Source: CBINFS01 sp966250015 (GTDB lineage Bacteria > Bacteroidota > Rhodothermia > Rhodothermales > DASSAV01). From it: a stretch of 64,000 bases of DNA. Positions 26,981 through 36,745 of this stretch are shown in pieces. The first letter of the stretch is position 1, and each line of letters begins with the position of its first letter. The notes below the pieces were generated by a model, which was not told the DNA's origin, did no database searches, and was given only the letters and a program-made list of their open reading frames with translations. The stretch lies in the NCBI GenBank assembly GCA_966250015.1, contig CBINFS010000021.1, positions 1 to 64,000 on the forward strand, written 5' to 3'. A program made the position numbers and the translations under genes.

Positions 26981-29854
26981 TCACGACGCGATCATTTCTC
27001 CCACGATCTGAGGTACCGAAGCCAGGACTTCGTCGAGCTTCGCCGGCTCCTTGCCGCCTGCAGTTGCGAGGGTTGGGCGGCCGCCACCGCCGCCTCCCAG
27101 CAGTTTCGCCAGCCTGCCTACTAAGGCTCCGGCCTGTACCTTCTTATCCCTTATTACGTCGTCCGATACGGACGCCACGAGGTAAACCTTCTGTCCTTCC
27201 GGATCTATCGCCCCCAGAACTCCGATCGAGCGCTCCCCTAACCTGTCTCTCAACGTCTGACCTATATTCCTGAGGCCTTCCATGTCGAGGTGATCGAATC
27301 GCCCGGTAACCACGCGAAGGCCTCCAATCTCTGAAGCCGATCTGATGAAGGCATCGAGCTGCACCACGAGCCTTTCCTGACGGAGCCGTTCGAGCTCGCG
27401 TTCGAGTGTTTTCGTCTGAGCCAGCAGGTTGGCCACTTCTTCGTCCACTGGACGGTTGAGCGTCTTAAACTGCCCCCTGACTCGTTCTAGCTGCATCCGT
27501 TCCTGATGGATGAGATCGAGCGCATCTCGGCCAGTGACGGCTTCCACCCTGCGAACACCCGCTGCAACAGACCCTTCGCTTAAAAAGTGGAACGTACCGA
27601 TCTGGCCGGTTGCATCCACGTGCGTGCCCCCGCAAAGCTCTACCGAGAACTCGGGGTCGAACGTGATTACCCGAACGTAGTCCCCGTATTTCTCACCGAA
27701 CAGCGCCATGGCCCCTCTTGCCCTGGCCTCATCGATCGGAACGTGCCGTTCTTCGAGCTTCGGAATGTTCCGTTGAATGGCGTCGTTGACCTGTAGCTCG
27801 ATTTCGCGGAGCTGCTCGGGCGACACCCGCTCGAAGTGGCTGAAATCGAATCGCAACCGATCCGGAGCAACCAATGAGCCCTTTTGTGCGACGTGCGGTC
27901 CGAGCACGCGGCGCAAGACAGCGTGCAGAAGGTGGGTCGCCGTGTGGTGCTTCATGATACGCAAACGGCGATCGGTATCGATGACGGCTCGCACCGGCGC
28001 ATCCAACGCTTCGGGCAGGCGATCGACCACGTGCACGATCTTATCCTGCAACTTTTGCGTATCGAGCACCTGGATGGTTTCGTCTCCTATCGTAAGCGTG
28101 CCCGTATCGCCAACCTGTCCACCGCTCTCCGCATAGAAAGGCGTATGGTCAAGCATTAGCTGGTACTGGAACTCGTGCTCACCGAGTACTATCGTTCGGG
28201 CCGCACGGATGCGTGAGTTCTCGACGATCGGCTCGTCATACCCTACGAAAACCGAATCTTCTCCGTCGCTTATTCTCTCCCATTCACCGGGAGCGCTCTG
28301 GTCGACCTTGAAAGTCGTGGCGGCACGCGCACGATTCTTCTGCTGCTGCATGAGCTGCTCGTACCGCGGCATGTCGACCGCCAGGCCTTCCTCTCGGGCC
28401 ATCAGCTGCGTGAGGTCCACGGGAAAACCGTACGTATCGTGTAGCAGAAACGCCACCTCGCCTGGGATATTCCGGCGTGCGGCGGCATTCGAAAACAGAT
28501 CGAGGGCCTGGTCGACGTTCAGGTCGTCCCCGTACGCCTTTTCAAGCAGGTCGAGCGTGTGCCGGTCCTTTTTTAGTGAATCGAGGACTCGCTCCAGCTT
28601 GCCGTTGGCGTTTTCTTCCAGGGCGGACAGCTCCTTGATGTAGGGGGTAACGCGTTCGAAAAACGCGATGCCTGTTCCGAGCGTCTCAAGGAAGCCTTGC
28701 TCTTCAGCTTCGATGATGCGCTGGACGTAGTCCTTCTGCTGGACGAGCTCGGGGAACTGATGTCCCATCCGCTCGGCAAGCGTCTCGTACAGCTGGTACA
28801 GGAACGGCCGGCGAAAACCGAGGGTCTGGTATCCATAGCGAACGGCCCGCCGTAGAATACGCCGTATCACGTACCCCCGGCCCACGTTTCCCGGCGACAC
28901 ACCATCGGCAATGGCAAAGCCGATGGCGCGGATGTGATCGGCAACGACCCGCATGGCAACGCGGTACCGCTCACGCTCCGTTTCGTCGTCAGTCTTGATG
29001 TCGTCGTACCCCACTATCTCATTGATGGGCGACAGGCTCGCTACTTTCTCAAGAAGGGGTGCGAAAATGTCGGTGTCGTAGTTGCTACTTTTCCCCTGAA
29101 GGACGGCGACGACACGTTCAAATCCCATCCCGGTATCGACGTGCTTGGCTTTCAGCGGCTCGAGGACTGGTCCGGGCAGCGCGTTGTACTGAATGAAGAC
29201 GAGATTCCAGATCTCCATCACCCGGGGGTCGTTTGCATTGACCAGCTCGTTACCGGGCAGCCTGCGCCTCTCCTCATCCGGCCGCAGGTCGATGTGTACC
29301 TCCGAGCACGGTCCGCACGGTCCCGTGTCGCCCATCATCCAGAAATTGTCCTTCGTCGAACCGAAAAGAACGTGCTCCGGATTGATGCTCGTTTCCGACT
29401 TCCAATACTCGGCCGCTTCCGTATCGGGCTCGAGACCGAGCGCTTCGTCTCCTGCATGAACGGTCGCGTACAGCCGATCGGGTTCCAGTCCCCATCGGTC
29501 AACGAGGAGCTCCCACGCCCAACGGATCGCTTCTTTTTTGAAGTAATCGCCGAAGCTCCAATTGCCGAGCATTTCAAAGAGGGTGTGGTGATAGGTATCG
29601 TATCCGACCTCCTCCAGATCGTTGTGCTTGCCCGACACGCGCAGGCACTTCTGCGTATCGGCCGCTCTGCGGTAAGGACGGCTGCCAGTGCCCAGAAACA
29701 CGTCCTTGAACTGGTTCATCCCGGCGTTCGTAAACAGAAGGGTAGGATCGTTCCCCGGAATCAACGATGCGCTGGGAACGATCTGATGCTGCTTCTCCTG
29801 AAAAAAGTTCAGAAAATCCGCCCTTATCTCGTCCGATGTCCTGTACTTGCTCAT
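26981..29854 (-). CDS. alaS: alanine-tRNA ligase
   Basis: The 957-residue protein has the class II core (SLIPGNDPTLLFTNAGMNQFKDVF, then HHTLFEMLGNWSFGDYFKKEAI), the editing domain with HHTATHLLH near residue 580 and CGGTHVDATG near 690, and the C-terminal DHHA1-type domain rich in Gly (LLGGGGGGRP). It charges tRNA-Ala and clears Ser- and Gly-tRNA-Ala. The usual bacterial length is about 875 residues. The extra length lies mainly around residues 400-465, where a charged, partly helical stretch is inserted before GEVAFLLHDTYGFP. The ATG at 29854 starts the normal N terminus. Confidence 0.98.
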   Translation of the reverse strand: MSKYRTSDEIRADFLNFFQEKQHQIVPSASLIPGNDPTLLFTNAGMNQFKDVFLGTGSRPYRRAADTQKCLRVSGKHNDLEEVGYDTYHHTLFEMLGNWSFGDYFKKEAIRWAWELLVDRWGLEPDRLYATVHAGDEALGLEPDTEAAEYWKSETSINPEHVLFGSTKDNFWMMGDTGPCGPCSEVHIDLRPDEERRRLPGNELVNANDPRVMEIWNLVFIQYNALPGPVLEPLKAKHVDTGMGFERVVAVLQGKSSNYDTDIFAPLLEKVASLSPINEIVGYDDIKTDDETERERYRVAMRVVADHIRAIGFAIADGVSPGNVGRGYVIRRILRRAVRYGYQTLGFRRPFLYQLYETLAERMGHQFPELVQQKDYVQRIIEAEEQGFLETLGTGIAFFERVTPYIKELSALEENANGKLERVLDSLKKDRHTLDLLEKAYGDDLNVDQALDLFSNAAARRNIPGEVAFLLHDTYGFPVDLTQLMAREEGLAVDMPRYEQLMQQQKNRARAATTFKVDQSAPGEWERISDGEDSVFVGYDEPIVENSRIRAARTIVLGEHEFQYQLMLDHTPFYAESGGQVGDTGTLTIGDETIQVLDTQKLQDKIVHVVDRLPEALDAPVRAVIDTDRRLRIMKHHTATHLLHAVLRRVLGPHVAQKGSLVAPDRLRFDFSHFERVSPEQLREIELQVNDAIQRNIPKLEERHVPIDEARARGAMALFGEKYGDYVRVITFDPEFSVELCGGTHVDATGQIGTFHFLSEGSVAAGVRRVEAVTGRDALDLIHQERMQLERVRGQFKTLNRPVDEEVANLLAQTKTLERELERLRQERLVVQLDAFIRSASEIGGLRVVTGRFDHLDMEGLRNIGQTLRDRLGERSIGVLGAIDPEGQKVYLVASVSDDVIRDKKVQAGALVGRLAKLLGGGGGGRPTLATAGGKEPAKLDEVLASVPQIVGEMIAS

Positions 29855-29904
29855 TGATTGAAATCGATTGATATGGGAGAAGGACCAGTTTTACCCGATC
29901 CTTA

Positions 29905-30540
29905 TCACCGCAACTTTAAGTCTAATCTGGCTGGTTTCCCTGGCGACACGAACGGATTGCCCTCCACGTAAAAGCGCCAGTGCAGGTCGACTCCTCTGGT
30001 AATTCCGATTCGTGGAGACGTGGCAACCGGCAGCCGTTCCCTTGGCGAACCCTCGGTGAAATACAGGGGCGGCAAGGTCAGGTTCGTACCGTGAAAACTA
30101 CCATCGATGTCAAACGCCATCGCCAGCTTGCCCGGCCCGTTGGTCAGATCCGATAACCGTCGAACGTTGGGCCTGCGGGCACGCATGACGTCTATCCCCT
30201 CGATGGGTTCCACACCCCGTATGAGCACCGCCCCTCCGACTCCTTCCGGCTCCGTCACAACGTTGAGCAGCCAGTACATGCCGTAATTGAAGTAGACGTA
30301 GGCCGTCCCGGGCGCAGCGAACAGGTCGTACCCTCTACCCTTTGGCCTGATCGTCCCTGTTGCCCGATCGACGAGCCTCCAGCCGTGAAAAGCCGGATCG
30401 TCCTGGGTATAAGCTTCCGTTTCGACGATTTTTCCGACCAGCAGGCCCTCCTCGTGCTCTCGGACCAGATACCTGCCTATCAGGTCCCTCGCCACCTCGA
30501 GCGTCGGCCTGCAAAAAAACGTTCGGTCGAGAATGCCCAT
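29905..30540 (-). CDS. 3-methyladenine DNA glycosylase (AAG/MPG family)
   Basis: A 211-residue protein that covers the full AAG fold. It includes LARDLIGRYLV-like start (EVARDLIGRYL), the catalytic Glu in IVETEAYTQDDPAFH, PGTAYVYFNYGMYWLLNVV (base-binding aromatic pocket) and VLIRGVEP, then NGPGKLAMAF. The enzyme removes alkylated purines such as 3-methyladenine and hypoxanthine from DNA. It starts at the ATG at 30540, about 33 nt behind a well-formed promoter. It is 51 nt upstream of alaS on the same strand. Confidence 0.95.
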   Translation of the reverse strand: MGILDRTFFCRPTLEVARDLIGRYLVREHEEGLLVGKIVETEAYTQDDPAFHGWRLVDRATGTIRPKGRGYDLFAAPGTAYVYFNYGMYWLLNVVTEPEGVGGAVLIRGVEPIEGIDVMRARRPNVRRLSDLTNGPGKLAMAFDIDGSFHGTNLTLPPLYFTEGSPRERLPVATSPRIGITRGVDLHWRFYVEGNPFVSPGKPARLDLKLR

Positions 30541-30579
30541 ACCTGCTTTCGAGTCGATCCTTCAAAAAGTCGAAAGATA

Positions 30580-30608
30580 CAAACGTACAGAATGGGCTGC
30601 TTGTTCAA
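30580..30608 (-). promoter_or_regulatory. Bacteroidota-type promoter (TTG - 18 nt - TACGTTTG)
   Basis: On the minus strand TTG (30606-30608) is followed by 18 nt and TACGTTTG (30580-30587), a match to the TTG/TAnnTTTG promoter of Bacteroidota. Transcription would begin about 35 nt before the glycosylase ATG at 30540. It lies in the 82-nt gap behind the thiolase gene, so the glycosylase probably has its own promoter. Confidence 0.55.
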
Positions 30609-30622
30609 GGTCTGAAGACTTG

Positions 30623-31813
30623 TCAAACCCGCTCGATGAGAACAGCAGTACCGCCGCCGGTGCCGTGGCAAATGGCGGCCAGCCCGGTTTTCAGATTGGT
30701 GGTATGAAGCAGGTGAGTGAGCGTCGTCATAATCCGTGCGCCCGAGGCGCCAATGGGATGACCGAGCGCAATGGCTCCCCCGGCCACGTTGAGCCTGTCC
30801 AAGGGTACGTCGAGCATACGGCTGAAAAGAACGTTGCTGATCGCAAACGCCTCGTTGTTCTCGAACAGGTCGACGTCGGCAACTTTTAAACCAGAGCGTT
30901 CGAGAACCCTCTTGACTGCGGGGATCGGCGCCTCCGCGAAACGCCACGTCTCACCGGCGGACCACGCCCCGGCGCCGAGCTTCGCCAGCGGCGTCAATCC
31001 GTGTGTTCGAACCGCGGAAGCGCTCGCCAGCAGCAGTGCACTGGCCCCGTCGCTGATCTGACTACTATTGCCCGCCGTTAAGACTCCGTTCTTTGAAAAG
31101 ACCGGCTTTAAGGTGGAAAGCTTCTCCAAACTGGTCTCTGCCCGGATCCCCTCGTCTACATCGATTACTACCTTCTTGCCATCTTTCTGTATTTCTACGG
31201 GAAAAATCTCCCGGTCAAACCATCCGTTTTCGGTGGCAAACGCGGCTCTCCGGTGCGATTCGACTGCTACTTCATCCAGCTCATTCCGAGTGATGCCGTG
31301 TTCGGCAGCGAGTCTTTCGGCCTGAACGCCCATCGCCTCTCCGGTCTGCGGATCCGTCAACCCGTCGTATTGCAGGAGATCAACTACCGGCTCCCTGTTT
31401 CCGGGAAGTAACTTGTACCCCCAACGCGCCTTTGAAGAAAGGAAAAATCCGGCCGTGGACATCGACTCAACGCCGCCCGCCAGAACGAGAACGGCGTCTC
31501 CGGAACGGATCATCGACGCTGCACTGAGGACCGCCATCATGCCGGAAGAACAAACCATGTCGACGGCCATGCCGTCAACCTCTTCCGGAATACCGGCCAA
31601 CATGGCGGCCTGTCGAGGAATCAGCTGCCCGTGCCCCGCACGAAGCACGTTACCGATGATGTAGAAGTCGAGGTATTTACCATCCAGTCCGGCTCGTACG
31701 AGCGCTCCTTGCATTGCGTGCGCCGCCAACGTGGCCGGAGAAACATCGACGAATGCACCCCCAAACCGGCCGATCGGCGTCCGGACGGCCGAAACGATAA
31801 AAACGTCTTCCAT
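30623..31813 (-). CDS. acetyl-CoA C-acetyltransferase (thiolase)
   Basis: A 396-residue thiolase II. Cys88 in DMVCSSGM is the acyl-bearing nucleophile. His352 in GHPIGASGAR and Cys382 in CHGTGGG complete the active site, each at the family spacing. It condenses two acetyl-CoA, or cleaves acetoacetyl-CoA or longer beta-ketoacyl-CoA. Length and the N-terminal VFIVSAVRTPIGRFGG fit biosynthetic thiolases. Neighbours give no polyhydroxybutyrate or fatty-acid context. The DUF255 gene is 39 nt upstream on the same strand. Substrate length cannot be predicted. Confidence 0.93.
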   Translation of the reverse strand: MEDVFIVSAVRTPIGRFGGAFVDVSPATLAAHAMQGALVRAGLDGKYLDFYIIGNVLRAGHGQLIPRQAAMLAGIPEEVDGMAVDMVCSSGMMAVLSAASMIRSGDAVLVLAGGVESMSTAGFFLSSKARWGYKLLPGNREPVVDLLQYDGLTDPQTGEAMGVQAERLAAEHGITRNELDEVAVESHRRAAFATENGWFDREIFPVEIQKDGKKVVIDVDEGIRAETSLEKLSTLKPVFSKNGVLTAGNSSQISDGASALLLASASAVRTHGLTPLAKLGAGAWSAGETWRFAEAPIPAVKRVLERSGLKVADVDLFENNEAFAISNVLFSRMLDVPLDRLNVAGGAIALGHPIGASGARIMTTLTHLLHTTNLKTGLAAICHGTGGGTAVLIERV

Positions 31814-31852
31814 ACCGCGCCTTTAATTCAGGAAACAGATTCGATAGACGTG

Positions 31853-33907
31853 TCAGGTTGAAAGCAAAGCGCTGAGCTCGAGAACGTCCGTCACAGGCCG
31901 CTCACAGGCGTGATTCCGGCAAACGTAAGCGGCCGCCCGGCCATCCACCGGCGGCTGGCTTTTCACGAAAGGTGCGACCGTTTCGAGTGTTGCGTCACCC
32001 GGCTCGTACCCGACAACAACCGAATCAGGAAGGTAGGTAGCCTGGACGAGCTTTAGCATTTTCTGAGCCTCTTCGCCACTTCCGCTGATCACGATTTCGC
32101 GGGTGGGTCCGAGCGCAAAATCGAGCGCCGTCAAAAACGCAGTGTAAGCCAACGGCGCCAGCGAAACCTGAGAAGAGGCGTACGCTGCAAGCCGGGCAGC
32201 TCTCGCCTCGAATTCAGGGTCACCCGTCAACCGGCCAAGGCGGAGTAGGTTGAAATAAGCGACTGAGTTACCCGACGGAACGGCGCCGTCGTACAGCTCC
32301 TTTTGCTTGACGATGAGCTGCTCGCCGTCCGATGGCGTGAAGAAAAATCCACCGTCCTTTTCATCCCAGAAACGCTCAATCTGTTCGAGCGTGAGGTTTC
32401 GGGCCGTTTCCAGCCACGAGGACTGGTAGCGGGTTTCATATAGCTCAAGGCAACCCCATACAAGAAAGCTGTAGTCGTCGAGACTGGCCTGAATGCCTGC
32501 CTGCCCGTTTCGGTACCGGTGCAGCAATCGACCATTTACGTCTGCCAGCCTTGAAAGCAGGAAGCTCGCGGCACTGTCGGCGGCATCGTAATAAGCAGAC
32601 ACCTGGAATACGCGGCTCGCAATGGCGAGTGCCGCAATGGTCAGTCCGTTCCAGTCGGTCAGGATCTTGTCATCAAGGCTGGGGCGAATTCTCCTTTTTC
32701 GAGCCTCGAGAAGCTTTACCCTGGCCTCGTCCAGCTTCGGATCGTAGGCGTCTGGACTTGCGTCGATTCCAGGTTTCGTATGGAGAATATTTCGCCCGGA
32801 ATGCTGTCGGGTTGCCTCGTCGTCGAAATTGCCTCCAGGCCTGACCTGAAAATACTCGGCGACCTGGCTTCCTTGCTCCTCTCCAAGTATTTGAATGATT
32901 TCATCCCGCGTCCAGAGATAGAACTTCCCCTCTTCTCCCTCGCTATCGGCGTCTTCGGCGGAATAGAATCCACCCTCCGGCGAACGAAGGTCCCTGAACA
33001 GGTATTCAATTATTTCGCTCACCGTGCGCCTGAAAACGTCCTGACCGGTCACCTGCCAGGCCTCGGTGTAGGCCATTAAGAGCAAGGCCTGATCGTAAAG
33101 CATTTTTTCGAAGTGCGGCACCTTCCACTCCGCGTCCGTCGAGTACCGGTGGAAGCCAAATCCAAGGTGGTCGTAAATGCCGCCCGCTCGCATCTGAACG
33201 AGGGTATTCCGGACCATCTCCACCGCCGCCCGGTTTTTGGTACGGTAGGCGTATCGAAGTAGAAAAACGAGATTGTGGGGAGAGGGGAACTTGGGAGCTC
33301 CTCCGAACCCGCCATTCCGCCTGTCGAAACGCGCTGCTAGCTGATCAAAAGCTTTCTGGATGACGTCGAAAGAGAGCGCCGTTTCAACCTGAGGTCTGGC
33401 CATCGAGTTACTGATCGCCTGGGTAACCGCTTCGGCTGAATCGAGCACTTCGCTTCGCCGGTCCCGCCAGATTTCTGCGATACGGGGAAGCAGCTCCATC
33501 AATCCCGGCCGACCGTATCGCCCGAACTTCGGAATGTAGGTTGCGGCAAAAAACGGCTTCCGGTCTGGCGTCATTATGATGGTCAAAGGCCAGCCGCCCT
33601 GCCCGATCATCGCCTGGCAGACGGTCATGTAGATGTTATCGATGTCCGGCCGCTCCTCACGATCCACCTTGATCGAGACAAACCATTTGTTGAGCAACGA
33701 CGCCACGTCTTCATCCTCGAAAGACTCGTTCGCCATGACGTGGCACCAGTGACAGGTCGAATAACCGATCGACAAAAAGATGGGCTTGTCTTCTCTACGC
33801 GCCTTATCGAATGCTTCGTTCCCCCACGCATGCCAGTCGACGGGGTTAGAGGCGTGCTGGAGCAAGTACGGACTCAGCTCATGCGTTAATCGGTTGGTAA
33901 AGCTCAT
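31853..33907 (-). CDS. DUF255/YyaL thioredoxin-domain protein
   Basis: From the ATG at 33907 the protein has 684 residues and begins NRLTHELSPYLLQHASNPVDWHAWG, as relatives do; an ATG 5 codons upstream is an alternative. Residues 1 to 150 are a thioredoxin-like domain with STCHWCHVM near residue 44 and GGWPLTI. The rest is an alpha/alpha toroid resembling glycoside-hydrolase-like scaffolds, with HFEKMLYDQALL and LTDWNGLTIAALA. Homologues (YyaL, human SPATA20/SSP411) are widespread but their substrate is unknown. The start lies 29 nt inside the upstream gene. Confidence 0.9.
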   Translation of the reverse strand: MSFTNRLTHELSPYLLQHASNPVDWHAWGNEAFDKARREDKPIFLSIGYSTCHWCHVMANESFEDEDVASLLNKWFVSIKVDREERPDIDNIYMTVCQAMIGQGGWPLTIIMTPDRKPFFAATYIPKFGRYGRPGLMELLPRIAEIWRDRRSEVLDSAEAVTQAISNSMARPQVETALSFDVIQKAFDQLAARFDRRNGGFGGAPKFPSPHNLVFLLRYAYRTKNRAAVEMVRNTLVQMRAGGIYDHLGFGFHRYSTDAEWKVPHFEKMLYDQALLLMAYTEAWQVTGQDVFRRTVSEIIEYLFRDLRSPEGGFYSAEDADSEGEEGKFYLWTRDEIIQILGEEQGSQVAEYFQVRPGGNFDDEATRQHSGRNILHTKPGIDASPDAYDPKLDEARVKLLEARKRRIRPSLDDKILTDWNGLTIAALAIASRVFQVSAYYDAADSAASFLLSRLADVNGRLLHRYRNGQAGIQASLDDYSFLVWGCLELYETRYQSSWLETARNLTLEQIERFWDEKDGGFFFTPSDGEQLIVKQKELYDGAVPSGNSVAYFNLLRLGRLTGDPEFEARAARLAAYASSQVSLAPLAYTAFLTALDFALGPTREIVISGSGEEAQKMLKLVQATYLPDSVVVGYEPGDATLETVAPFVKSQPPVDGRAAAYVCRNHACERPVTDVLELSALLST

Positions 33908-34475
33908 ATCGCGGCGCACCATGTAGAATCAGGTAAAATCCGAGAAGTGTCAACAAGGAGGTTGAAGGGTGTTTTTCGACATCCGGTGCGAGCTCGATGC
34001 GTGCCCGCGCCGTCATAGACTTCTCGGGTCTGAAAAGGAGCAATTTCCGACCCGTCTCGTCCCTGAAGGTATACTCGTTTTCCCAGATGCTCTCGTGAGC
34101 CCAGAGAAAAACCTCGCCGGTATCGAGGATAAACGTGTCGACCAAATCGTTTCTTCGAGTGAGGCGGCCTATCACTCCTTTCGGAGTCGAAACGTGTACG
34201 GTGCCGTCACCTCGTTGCAGATCCTCAATGATCCAGAATCCATCGGCAGCGGCTGCGATCGCCCGACGATGAGCAAAACTTCTGAACCGTAACGTGGCTA
34301 CGACCTGCTCCTTCGACCAGAGCTCGTAAGCGGCAGAAAGGAGCCTCGGTTGCACCCAAACGAGCACCCGCGATGCCGTTTCGCAAATGGGATGTAAGGG
34401 GTGTTCCAGCTCTCTCGGCGCATGGTATTCCAATCGTGTAGGGGGCCCAAATCGACGCGAAACGTCATCCTGCAT
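33879..34475 (-). CDS. tubby/LURP-like fold candidate, unknown function
   Basis: From the ATG at 34475 (preceded by GAGG) the protein has 198 residues; a GTG 3 codons upstream is possible. Strand-rich segments with alternating hydrophobics (YELWSKEQVVATLRFRS, GFWIIEDLQ, STPKGVIGRLTR, NEYTFRDETGRKLLLF) end in a C-terminal hydrophobic helix (LLTLLGFYLIL). This arrangement resembles tubby-C/LURP-one beta barrels with a central helix, but motif support is weak. Its stop overlaps the DUF255 gene by 29 nt, which suggests co-expression. Confidence 0.55.
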   Translation of the reverse strand: MQDDVSRRFGPPTRLEYHAPRELEHPLHPICETASRVLVWVQPRLLSAAYELWSKEQVVATLRFRSFAHRRAIAAAADGFWIIEDLQRGDGTVHVSTPKGVIGRLTRRNDLVDTFILDTGEVFLWAHESIWENEYTFRDETGRKLLLFRPEKSMTARARIELAPDVEKHPSTSLLTLLGFYLILHGAPRYELYQPINA

Positions 34476-34618
34476 ATTCCTCACTCGTTACCCACAAGGT
34501 GATTCCTGTCTCCTCTCCCGGGGATACCTTACGTCCATGTACTCGTATCGGCTCCTTCAGGACGGAATAGATTCCATACTGGTAACCAGTTGACTTTGGG
34601 TGCCGAGTGTGTCGGGGA

Positions 34619-35953
34619 TCAATCGGGCAAAACCAGGCAGATCTGCAAGTCCATCACGTTGGTGTGCGTCGGCCCTGTAACGACGAGCGAATCGAGGCGT
34701 TCGAAGAAGGCGTAGGCGTCGTTATCTTCGAGATATCTTAGGGGGTCCAGCCCCAGCGCCCGGGCTTCTCGCACCGTCGTCGACGTAGCGATGGCGCCTG
34801 CCGCAGGCGTCGGACCGTCGATGCCGTCGGTCCCCCCGCTCAAAAAGACAACCGGACGGGTTTCTTTCTCAAGCTCGATCGCAGCCGCAAGGGCTAGCTC
34901 CTGATTACGTCCACCTCTCCCCTTTCCCCTTATCGTTACTGTAGTTTCTCCTCCCCACAGCAGGCAGAACGGCGCTTCATTTCTGTGATCTTGGACAGAC
35001 CGTATCAGCCTCTTCGCGACCTCGCGCGCTTCACCCTGGACGGGTTCGTGGGTAACCAACGTCGTATAGCCGAGCCTGATAGCTTCCTGCCTAGCTGCCT
35101 CCAGTGCGGTCCTGTTCGTGCCGATTAGCTCAACCTTTACCCGATCAAACACCGGGCTGCCGACTTTTGGATTTTCCAGGGATCCATCCGAAAGACCCGC
35201 CTGCAAGTGATGACGTACGGCCACCGGCAGCTGATCCCATAATCCGTACCGTCGAATCACTTCACCTGCATCGGCAAACGTCGACTCATCCGGAACCACC
35301 GGGCCGCTGGCAATCACAGACAAATCGTCTCCCACCACGTCGGATACTACGAGTGCGAGAACGGACGCCGGATAGGCCGTTTGCGCGAGACGCCCGCCAC
35401 CAATCAACGAAAAGTGTTTCCGGACGGTGTTGGCCTCACGGATGTTCGCCCCACCCTCAAGCAGCAGGCGATACGTCTCTCGAGCGTCATCGAGGGAGAT
35501 GGAGCCAGCGAATTGCGTGCAGAGTGCAGAACCTCCACCTGAAATCAACAAGATCAGCAAGTCGTCTTGCCCGGCTTTTGCAGCCATGTCCAGTATGCTT
35601 CTTCCTGCTCGTACGCTGGCTTCGGTCGGAAGCGGATGCCCACCTTCGAGAATCGTCACCCGCCGCGGAAGGACAAAAAAATCCGGAAGTGTCTCGCGAT
35701 ACCCCTCCGGAACCACCGCAATGCCTTCCGTTAGTAGCGCTCCAAGCTGTTGTTCAATCACGGATGCCATGGCCATTGATGCCTTCCCCATGCCCGCCAA
35801 GTAGATGTGCCTAAAAGACGCTAACGGCCGGCGGGCCAGTTCGTCGAAGTCGATCCGATCCAGCAGGCGATCAGCCTGTACGCTTCTGATGCCCACGTCA
35901 AATATCGTGCGGGCATGATCACGGAGCAGCCTTTCCGATTGCTGCGATTCCAT
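34619..35953 (-). CDS. glycerate 2-kinase (GckA/MOFRL family)
   Basis: The 444-residue protein has the class II glycerate kinase layout. The N-terminal domain shows GMGKASMAM, a Lys-containing GGHPLP and ISGGGSALC, then SDVVGDDLSVIASGP. The C-terminal MOFRL domain has WGGETTVTIRGKGRGGRNQELALA and LSGGTDGIDGPT, ending TGPTHTNVMDL. It phosphorylates D-glycerate at C2 using ATP, linking glyoxylate or serine degradation to glycolysis. It is the last gene of the heme operon, 15 nt behind hemD. The functional link to tetrapyrroles is not obvious. Confidence 0.92.
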   Translation of the reverse strand: MESQQSERLLRDHARTIFDVGIRSVQADRLLDRIDFDELARRPLASFRHIYLAGMGKASMAMASVIEQQLGALLTEGIAVVPEGYRETLPDFFVLPRRVTILEGGHPLPTEASVRAGRSILDMAAKAGQDDLLILLISGGGSALCTQFAGSISLDDARETYRLLLEGGANIREANTVRKHFSLIGGGRLAQTAYPASVLALVVSDVVGDDLSVIASGPVVPDESTFADAGEVIRRYGLWDQLPVAVRHHLQAGLSDGSLENPKVGSPVFDRVKVELIGTNRTALEAARQEAIRLGYTTLVTHEPVQGEAREVAKRLIRSVQDHRNEAPFCLLWGGETTVTIRGKGRGGRNQELALAAAIELEKETRPVVFLSGGTDGIDGPTPAAGAIATSTTVREARALGLDPLRYLEDNDAYAFFERLDSLVVTGPTHTNVMDLQICLVLPD

Positions 35954-35968
35954 GGGTAGCCTCGCCGG

Positions 35969-36730
35969 TTACGGGGTATACGTTGCCAGAATGGCCTCGA
36001 GCAGACTTTCCGGAGTGGGTTCGGCTGCAACGGCTTCTACATCGAATCCACGTTGGTGAATCGCCTCCGCCGTCGTCTCTCCGATGGCTGCCAGCCTGAC
36101 GTTTATCCAATCGAGATCTGCCGCCCGGCTCACGGCCTCGACACCCGATGGGCTAAAAAAGACTACCCAGTCCGGCTTCGGATGACTCGATAGATCAATG
36201 GTTTCAGCTTGTAGCGTTTCGTAGACCTGAAGCTCTTCGAAGGGTACGCCGGCTTCCTTCAGCGCACTCGGGATCTCGTCTCTCCGTAGATTTCCGCAGA
36301 GGAATAGCAGTGGACGGTCGACCTCCCTGCGAACGATGTATCGAGCCAGCAGGGCGCCCGATCCGCTTTCCTCTCCTTCCGGTCTGAAACCGATTGCCCT
36401 GAGTTCCGAAGCCGTACGTTTTCCGACGGCAAAAACCGGTTTGGTATGCCAGAGTACGACTTCTCCGGGAAGCCATTTCAACGCTTCGGCGAGCGCCTGC
36501 ACGGCACGCGGACTCGTCAAGATGAGGCCGCCGTACGAGTTGGGGCGCTCGAGTTTCGCGATCAGACCTTCCTGGCCGATAAACCTGAACGTCAGGACAG
36601 GAATGGAGAACACACCAAAGCCGGCAGTCCTGAAAGCCGCTTCGTATGGGTCTGGGTCTTCAGGCTCGCGAAAAAGGCAGACGGTTACGTTGCCGATGGT
36701 ACGGGATGAAGTACTCATCTGGACGTCCAT
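35969..36730 (-). CDS. hemD: uroporphyrinogen-III synthase
   Basis: The 253-residue protein has two alternating Rossmann-like lobes typical of HemD. LTSPRAVQAL, FFSPSGVEAVS and LAAIGETTAEAI are the conserved family blocks; sequence conservation is otherwise low in this family. It cyclises hydroxymethylbilane with inversion of ring D. Assignment is strengthened by position: it follows hemC by 15 nt. The start may be the ATG at 36730 or one 4 codons on. Confidence 0.93.
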   Translation of the reverse strand: MDVQMSTSSRTIGNVTVCLFREPEDPDPYEAAFRTAGFGVFSIPVLTFRFIGQEGLIAKLERPNSYGGLILTSPRAVQALAEALKWLPGEVVLWHTKPVFAVGKRTASELRAIGFRPEGEESGSGALLARYIVRREVDRPLLFLCGNLRRDEIPSALKEAGVPFEELQVYETLQAETIDLSSHPKPDWVVFFSPSGVEAVSRAADLDWINVRLAAIGETTAEAIHQRGFDVEAVAAEPTPESLLEAILATYTP

Positions 36731-36745
36731 CGTATTAAAAAAGAT

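Noticed and set aside
34577..34590. ACTGGTAACCAGT short palindrome downstream of the glycerate kinase gene
   Set aside because: It has a one-base centre and no T tract, so it is neither a convincing terminator nor a clear operator.
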